Below are positions 6,188-8,287 of a DNA stretch of 8,287 nucleotides, in pieces. This stretch comes from Methylobacter sp. (GTDB taxonomy: Bacteria > Pseudomonadota > Gammaproteobacteria > Methylococcales > Methylomonadaceae). Position numbers and translations under genes: made by a program. Numbering within the stretch: the first letter of the stretch is position 1; the number at the start of each line of letters is the position of its first letter. The notes beneath the pieces are model-generated. The model searched no databases, had not been told where the DNA came from, and saw only the letters and a list, made by a program, of their open reading frames with translations. Location of the stretch: assembly GCA_023229605.1 (NCBI GenBank), contig JALNYY010000081.1, positions 10,881-19,167 of the forward strand, in the 5' to 3' direction.

Positions 6188-6438
6188 AGTCATACTTAAG
6201 CCAATTGCTGAAAAGCAATTGGCTAAGTTGCCTAAGGACATACAAAAGCGCCTGTTTGCCGCTTTACACTGGCCGATAATCCGCGTCCACATGGTACGCG
6301 ATTAAGCTTCAGGGTAACACAGATTATTTTCGTGTCAGAGTAGGTGATTATCGTATCGTTTACGCTATTGACGATCAAGGACTTAAAGTTTTGGTCTTAA
6401 CTCTTGGTCACCGTCGTGATATTTACGATAAGCTATGA
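6177..6438 (+). pseudogene. RelE/ParE superfamily toxin, disrupted by two frameshifts
   Basis: The ATG at 6177 opens MVYKVILKPIAEKQLAKLPK, then IQKRLFAAL, the first half of a RelE/ParE toxin, but the frame stops at TAA 6303-6305 after 42 codons. The family's middle segment LADNPRPHGT continues in the next frame from 6269, and the C-terminal part KLQGNTDYFRVRVGDYRIVYA, ending LGHRRDIYDKL, in a third frame from about 6301 to TGA 6436-6438. Each jump is explained by loss of one base, near 6267-6268 and near 6299-6300. Restoring both gives about 87 residues, a normal length for the family. Conserved RVGDYRIVY and LGHRRDIY are intact, so decay is recent, or the lesions are sequencing errors. RelE-type members cleave ribosome-bound mRNA and ParE-type members poison gyrase; which applies is unresolved. 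Confidence 0.85.
6195..6227 (+). other. Strong GAAA-tetraloop hairpin within the toxin 5' coding region
   Basis: AGCCAATTGCT (6199-6209) and AGCAATTGGCT (6214-6224) pair perfectly over 11 bp around a GAAA loop (6210-6213), a GNRA tetraloop. With one bulged A (6198) the stem extends by CTT/AAG (6195-6197 with 6225-6227). It begins 7 nt after the antitoxin stop codon and 16 nt after the toxin ATG. No T-run follows, so it is not a terminator. It could affect toxin translation or mRNA processing; it could also be a coincidence of coding sequence. Confidence 0.6.
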
Positions 6439-6711
6439 TTCCAACATGTAGACAGACCGCAGGTCGTCCCGGCGTAAGCAATAGGCCGCCGGTCATTTAA
6501 CCTTCAAATAACCGGCCAGCGGCCCAACAACGCGTGTTGAATGGCCCAATCGAATTACCGTAACGTGTAACGATAATTAACCAATCGGCTGCGCCATTCC
6601 ACACCCTAAAAACCGCTGTAAACGCCTGAATCCGTTTGAGGTTGGCGTGGAATTGGCTTCGAGGTTTTTTGTAGGTATTGATCAGCCCTTGTTGATTTTA
6701 AAACTAAAGAG
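6439..6711. other. Non-coding stretch with inverted repeats, function unknown
   Basis: No convincing gene is present. Two foldable segments are visible. The first is GCCGGT (6488-6493) with ACCGGC (6511-6516) around a 17-nt loop, extended past a CAGC bulge by GGCC (6484-6487 with 6521-6524). The second is CCATTCCACACC (6594-6605) against GGCGTGGAATTGG (6644-6656), 11 pairs with one bulge and one mismatch. GTAACG is repeated in tandem near 6560-6571. A minus-strand frame at 6500-6697 is open for 66 codons but has no ATG and no recognisable domain. It may be a degenerate repeat element. Confidence 0.4.
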
Positions 6712-6888
6712 ATGTGGATTAAGGAAAAAAGTAAAAAAGCTTATACTAAGGTAAGGAAGGATGTTGAAGATTTTAAGGCTCAGTATAAAAAGCCGGAAGA
6801 GTGTCTTGACCTTAAAGACAGCGCAACACGTATGCGTTGCACTAACGCTTACATAAAAGCAAGACGGGATTTTGAAGCTTTAAATTAA
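6712..6888 (+). CDS. Small hypothetical protein with two cysteines (possibly a gene remnant)
   Basis: A 58-codon frame, MWIKEKSKKAYTKVRKDVED then FKAQYKKPEECLDLKDSATR and MRCTNAYIKARRDFEALN. It is very basic in its first half and has Cys31 and Cys43 (C-x11-C) in a region that looks like two helices joined by a disulfide. It is not a recognised family to me. There is no signal peptide, and the only purine-rich sequence (AAAGAG) abuts the ATG, too close to be a good ribosome binding site. The frame is closed upstream by TGA at 6679-6681, with SALVDFKTKE readable between. It may therefore be the C-terminal remnant of a longer, possibly secreted protein. Its 3' end overlaps the convergent DUF3653-like gene by 9 nt. 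Confidence 0.4.
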   Translation: MWIKEKSKKAYTKVRKDVEDFKAQYKKPEECLDLKDSATRMRCTNAYIKARRDFEALN

Positions 6889-7236
6889 GTGAATGGCGAT
6901 TTTTATCATGCCTTTGAAACTTTTTAATTGGTACAGTTCGCTTTCCAATTGGTAAATTCTTTCATCTTGCTGTCTTAGTTGCATTAAGTTTTCTGGCCGC
7001 CAGCATTTATTCTTGTGGATTAATGCGCCGCGACTAAAAACCCAGTCGTCCCAGCCAGGGGCGTTAATATGCTTTTTGTCCCACAATAGCAAAAGGCGCT
7101 TGGCCATGATCGGAGCGCCTTCCTTATCCATTCGTTCAATTTCTGAGATTTCCACGCCGAGCAGTTCGGCGGCCTGTTGTTTGTTGGGCGCAACTTTATT
7201 GCGCGTATGATAAAAACTTGTTTTTTTCAATGCCAT
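6880..7236 (-). CDS. Phage-type DNA-binding protein, DUF3653-like
   Basis: A 118-residue cytoplasmic protein. Residues about 17-50 (NKQQAAELLGVEISEIERMD, then KEGAPIMAKRLLLLW) fit a helix-turn-helix of the kind that opens with a weak N-terminal signal and a conserved GAP-x-x-A-x-x-L-L turn. Residues 61-88, GWDDWVFSRGALIHKNKCWR then PENLMQLR, resemble the DUF3653 phage-protein core (G-W-x-x-W-x-F-x-R-G-x-L, followed by a basic/aromatic P-x-x-L). The rest is a short coiled-coil-like segment (QLRQQDERIYQLESELYQLK) and a hydrophobic end. GGAG (7245-7248 on the minus strand) stands 8 nt before ATG. It diverges from the 7593 gene across a 356-nt AT-rich region with repeated motifs, consistent with a regulator and its operators. 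Family assignment is from memory. Confidence 0.7.
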   Translation of the reverse strand: MALKKTSFYHTRNKVAPNKQQAAELLGVEISEIERMDKEGAPIMAKRLLLLWDKKHINAPGWDDWVFSRGALIHKNKCWRPENLMQLRQQDERIYQLESELYQLKSFKGMIKIAIHLI

Positions 7237-7277
7237 TTCTTTGACTCCATGCTGTAAGAATCAGGGCTAACGCAAAG

Positions 7278-7305
7278 ACTATGCCGATAATGAGCAAACA
7301 TTCAA
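7278..7305 (-). promoter_or_regulatory. Weak candidate promoter for the DUF3653-like gene
   Basis: Read on the minus strand, TTGAAT (7300-7305) and CATAGT (7278-7283) are spaced 16 nt, about 42 nt before the ATG. The -10 matches TATAAT at only four of six positions. Offered because the gene needs a promoter here, not because the boxes are strong. Confidence 0.25.
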
Positions 7306-7327
7306 TTTAACTTCTGAGTATCTTTAA

Positions 7328-7474
7328 AATGTTCATAAATAAGACGTTCTGATCATAATATATTGATATAATAGTATATTTGCAAATTAATGGGGTGCTA
7401 ATCGCGCCCAAATGTTCATATATGATGTCCATAAATACCGTTTTTAAAAAACACCTTATCAATTGTTCATGAAC
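7328..7474. repeat. TGTTCAT repeats and a 10-bp palindrome in the AT-rich control region
   Basis: The 356-nt gap 7237-7592 holds no credible gene. AATGTTCATA occurs exactly twice (7328-7337 and 7411-7420), TGTTCAT a third time (7464-7470), and a one-mismatch copy TGTCCAT at 7426-7432. The third copy lies inside the perfect palindrome GTTCATGAAC (7465-7474). A consensus -10 TATAAT is at 7367-7372 on the plus strand, with no good -35. The cluster between a phage-type regulator and a divergent gene suggests operator sites. GC-rich GGGTGC/GCGCCC at 7394-7410 can form a short hairpin with one wobble pair. Confidence 0.5.
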
Positions 7475-7544
7475 GATCCAGTTGAACTTACCCAGAACGA
7501 ATTCGAATATGAGAGGGTTTTTGCGCGGCACTTTGCCGGTACGG

Positions 7545-7568
7545 TAGAATACAGGTCACCTGTAAAAT
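7545..7568 (+). promoter_or_regulatory. Candidate promoter overlapped by a 15-bp palindrome, upstream of the 134-aa gene
   Basis: TAGAAT (7545-7550) is a plausible -10, with TTGCGC at 7521-7526 a weak -35 (18 nt spacing); TAAAAT at 7563-7568 is an alternative -10. Between them lies TACAGGTCACCTGTA (7550-7564), two 7-bp arms around a single C. A repressor dimer here would block initiation. The gene's ATG follows at 7593, with AAAAGG at 7576-7581 or AAGGA at 7585-7589 as ribosome binding site. Confidence 0.5.
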
Positions 7569-7592
7569 AGTTATAAAAAGGACCAAGGACTA

Positions 7593-7997
7593 ATGACAGA
7601 TGCAATAGACAGCACAGAGCCGACTCCAGAGCTTGTTAAAGAGTTATGTAACTTGTTCAGCGAGGCTCAAAACCTCTTCAACACACAGAAAAATCATACG
7701 AAAGTCATTAATGACGTGTTCGAGGGCCGCGAACTACTGAAACCGGAAGTATTGGAGAAGGTGAATACAGCCGTAATGATTGTCTACCAGATGACTGCCA
7801 ATATTCAGCAGAGAGTAAACACACTAAGGAAGCAGTTACCGGAAGGCTACCGCGACGAGAACGGCCATTTCTGGACTGCTCGCACTACTGACTTGATCAG
7901 AGAGACGCATCACGATTTCGATAGTGCTGTGAAACAAGGCAAGATAATTTCAGGATGGGCATCGGTCAAAATCGACGGAACAAAGTACCCGAACTAG
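7593..7997 (+). CDS. Hypothetical protein, mostly helical, 134 residues
   Basis: I do not recognise a family. The product is soluble, acidic at the start and probably largely helical. Residues 11-34 (TPELVKELCNLFSEAQNLFN) and 51-82 (PEVLEKVNTAVMIVYQMTAN, then IQQRVNTLRKQL) read as two long amphipathic helices. It continues GYRDENGHFWTARTTDLIRE at about 85-104, HHDFDSAVKQGKI, and ends GWASVKIDGTKYPN, which looks like a small beta-rich tail. Gene-like features are an ATG with nearby purine-rich sequence, codon use that reads as coding, a promoter and palindromic operator upstream. It diverges from the DUF3653-like gene, so it may belong to the same mobile segment. No signal peptide or membrane segment is seen. 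Confidence 0.7.
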   Translation: MTDAIDSTEPTPELVKELCNLFSEAQNLFNTQKNHTKVINDVFEGRELLKPEVLEKVNTAVMIVYQMTANIQQRVNTLRKQLPEGYRDENGHFWTARTTDLIRETHHDFDSAVKQGKIISGWASVKIDGTKYPN

Positions 7998-8013
7998 AGA
8001 ATAAGGGAGTGAA

Positions 8014-8287
8014 TTGATCCGTTCAGACCGGGGAGTCGCTATTTTTGCGAAAGCTTTTATGGGCATCCCTGCCCAACAAGCGGCAAAAACTACGCGACCG
8101 CTCATGCCTGCGGCTGCCCCAGCCGTCCTGCTTCATTCGTTGGATACCCAGCAAGGGGTATCCAACATCATTCTCGCAATGACTCGACGCGATGTCGGAA
8201 AGCCTGCATTTTCACTACGCAAAAAGCGCTTCGTGAAAACACATGCACTATCGCTTCTGGGGACTACTCGACTCCTGTCTCGCAGCG
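8014..8287 (+). CDS. Open frame running off the window end; doubtful gene, may be repeat sequence
   Basis: After TAA at 8002-8004, this frame stays open to the end of the window. Possible starts are TTG 8014 (GGGAG 4 nt before it) and ATG 8059 without a good ribosome binding site. The translation (MGIPAQQAAKTTRPLMPAAA, then PAVLLHSLDTQQG, later SLRKKRFVKTHALSLLGTTR) has no recognisable domain and spans a perfect hairpin at 8140-8165. It may be an intergenic repeat that happens to lack stops, or the start of a gene that continues outside. No other gene is seen in 7998-8287. Confidence 0.25.
   Translation, partial: MIRSDRGVAIFAKAFMGIPAQQAAKTTRPLMPAAAPAVLLHSLDTQQGVSNIILAMTRRDVGKPAFSLRKKRFVKTHALSLLGTTRLLSRS
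8140..8165. repeat. Perfect 10-bp hairpin, REP/MITE-like
   Basis: TTGGATACCC (8140-8149) and GGGTATCCAA (8156-8165) are exact reverse complements around AGCAAG. No T-run follows, so it is not a standard terminator. Flanking words such as CATTCTCGCAATGAC are of the type found in dispersed intergenic repeats. Whether it recurs in the genome cannot be seen here. Confidence 0.6.

Noticed and set aside
6522..6528. GCCCAAC words (also at 8070-8076) as integron attC core sites
   Set aside because: Each would need a partner GTTRRRY at attC spacing with paired inner L boxes. For the first, no partner lies at attC length. For the second, GTTGGAT at 8139-8145 is the right distance, but the L-box spacing is wrong on one side. 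No integrase is present.
6500..6697. Minus-strand open frame of 66 codons after the broken toxin
   Set aside because: It has no ATG and no domain, and it lies across two imperfect stem-loops; more likely a chance frame in repeat-like sequence.
7307..7531. Minus-strand open frame of 74 codons in the AT-rich gap
   Set aside because: It has an atypical composition, no ribosome binding site and no recognisable domain, and it covers the repeated operator-like motifs and promoter elements.
1..8287. tRNA, rRNA, CRISPR array, transposase or integrase genes
   Set aside because: None is recognisable: no regularly spaced repeats, no tRNA cloverleaf was noticed, and no translated frame carries transposase or recombinase motifs.

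Overview
The window looks like chromosomal DNA of a gammaproteobacterium. The supports are a RecJ C-terminal half, the minus-strand cluster yciB-yciI-bolA-peptidyl-prolyl isomerase (a gammaproteobacterial arrangement), and two predicted outer-membrane lipoproteins with standard lipoboxes. Moderate GC and the style of the proteins fit a methanotroph-like lineage (Methylococcales), but that is a guess and no marker gene here proves it.

Layout. (a) 2-868, plus strand: 3' half of recJ, cut by the window edge. It converges on the next operon at a hairpin with an A-tract on one side and a T-tract on the other, which should terminate both strands. (b) 910-3431, minus strand: a tightly packed run, in transcription order a small unrecognised protein, yciB (inner-membrane septation protein), yciI (GTG start), bolA, and a SurA/PrsA-like lipoprotein foldase with a long Ala/Pro/Glu/Thr tail. 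Gaps are 21, 3, -4 and 0 nt. (c) 3552-5831, plus strand, divergent from (b): a DUF1244 protein (GTG start), a SAM-dependent methyltransferase overlapping it by 1 nt, and 7 nt later a lipoprotein alpha/beta-hydrolase whose nucleophile elbow reads SHSLG instead of GHSLG. (d) 5832-8287: accessory sequence. It holds an RHH-like antitoxin gene with an operator-like inverted repeat upstream, a RelE/ParE-type toxin gene broken by two frameshifts, a structured non-coding stretch, a 58-codon ORF with two Cys, a minus-strand phage-type DNA-binding protein (DUF3653-like), a 356-nt AT-rich divergent control region with repeated TGTTCAT words and a 15-bp palindrome, an unrecognised 134-residue protein, and a terminal segment with a perfect 10-bp hairpin and a frame open to the window edge.

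How the genes relate. Regions (a)-(c) are core: single-strand DNA processing, envelope protein folding, Fe-S/redox-linked BolA function and cell-division membrane biology. Region (d) resembles a small island that has gained a toxin-antitoxin module, since decayed, and phage-derived regulation. No complete novel multi-gene system is evident. The points most worth a second look are the double-frameshifted toxin beside an intact antitoxin, the GAAA-capped hairpin inside the toxin's first codons, the putative operators around 7328-7564, and the methyltransferase/lipoprotein-hydrolase pair.
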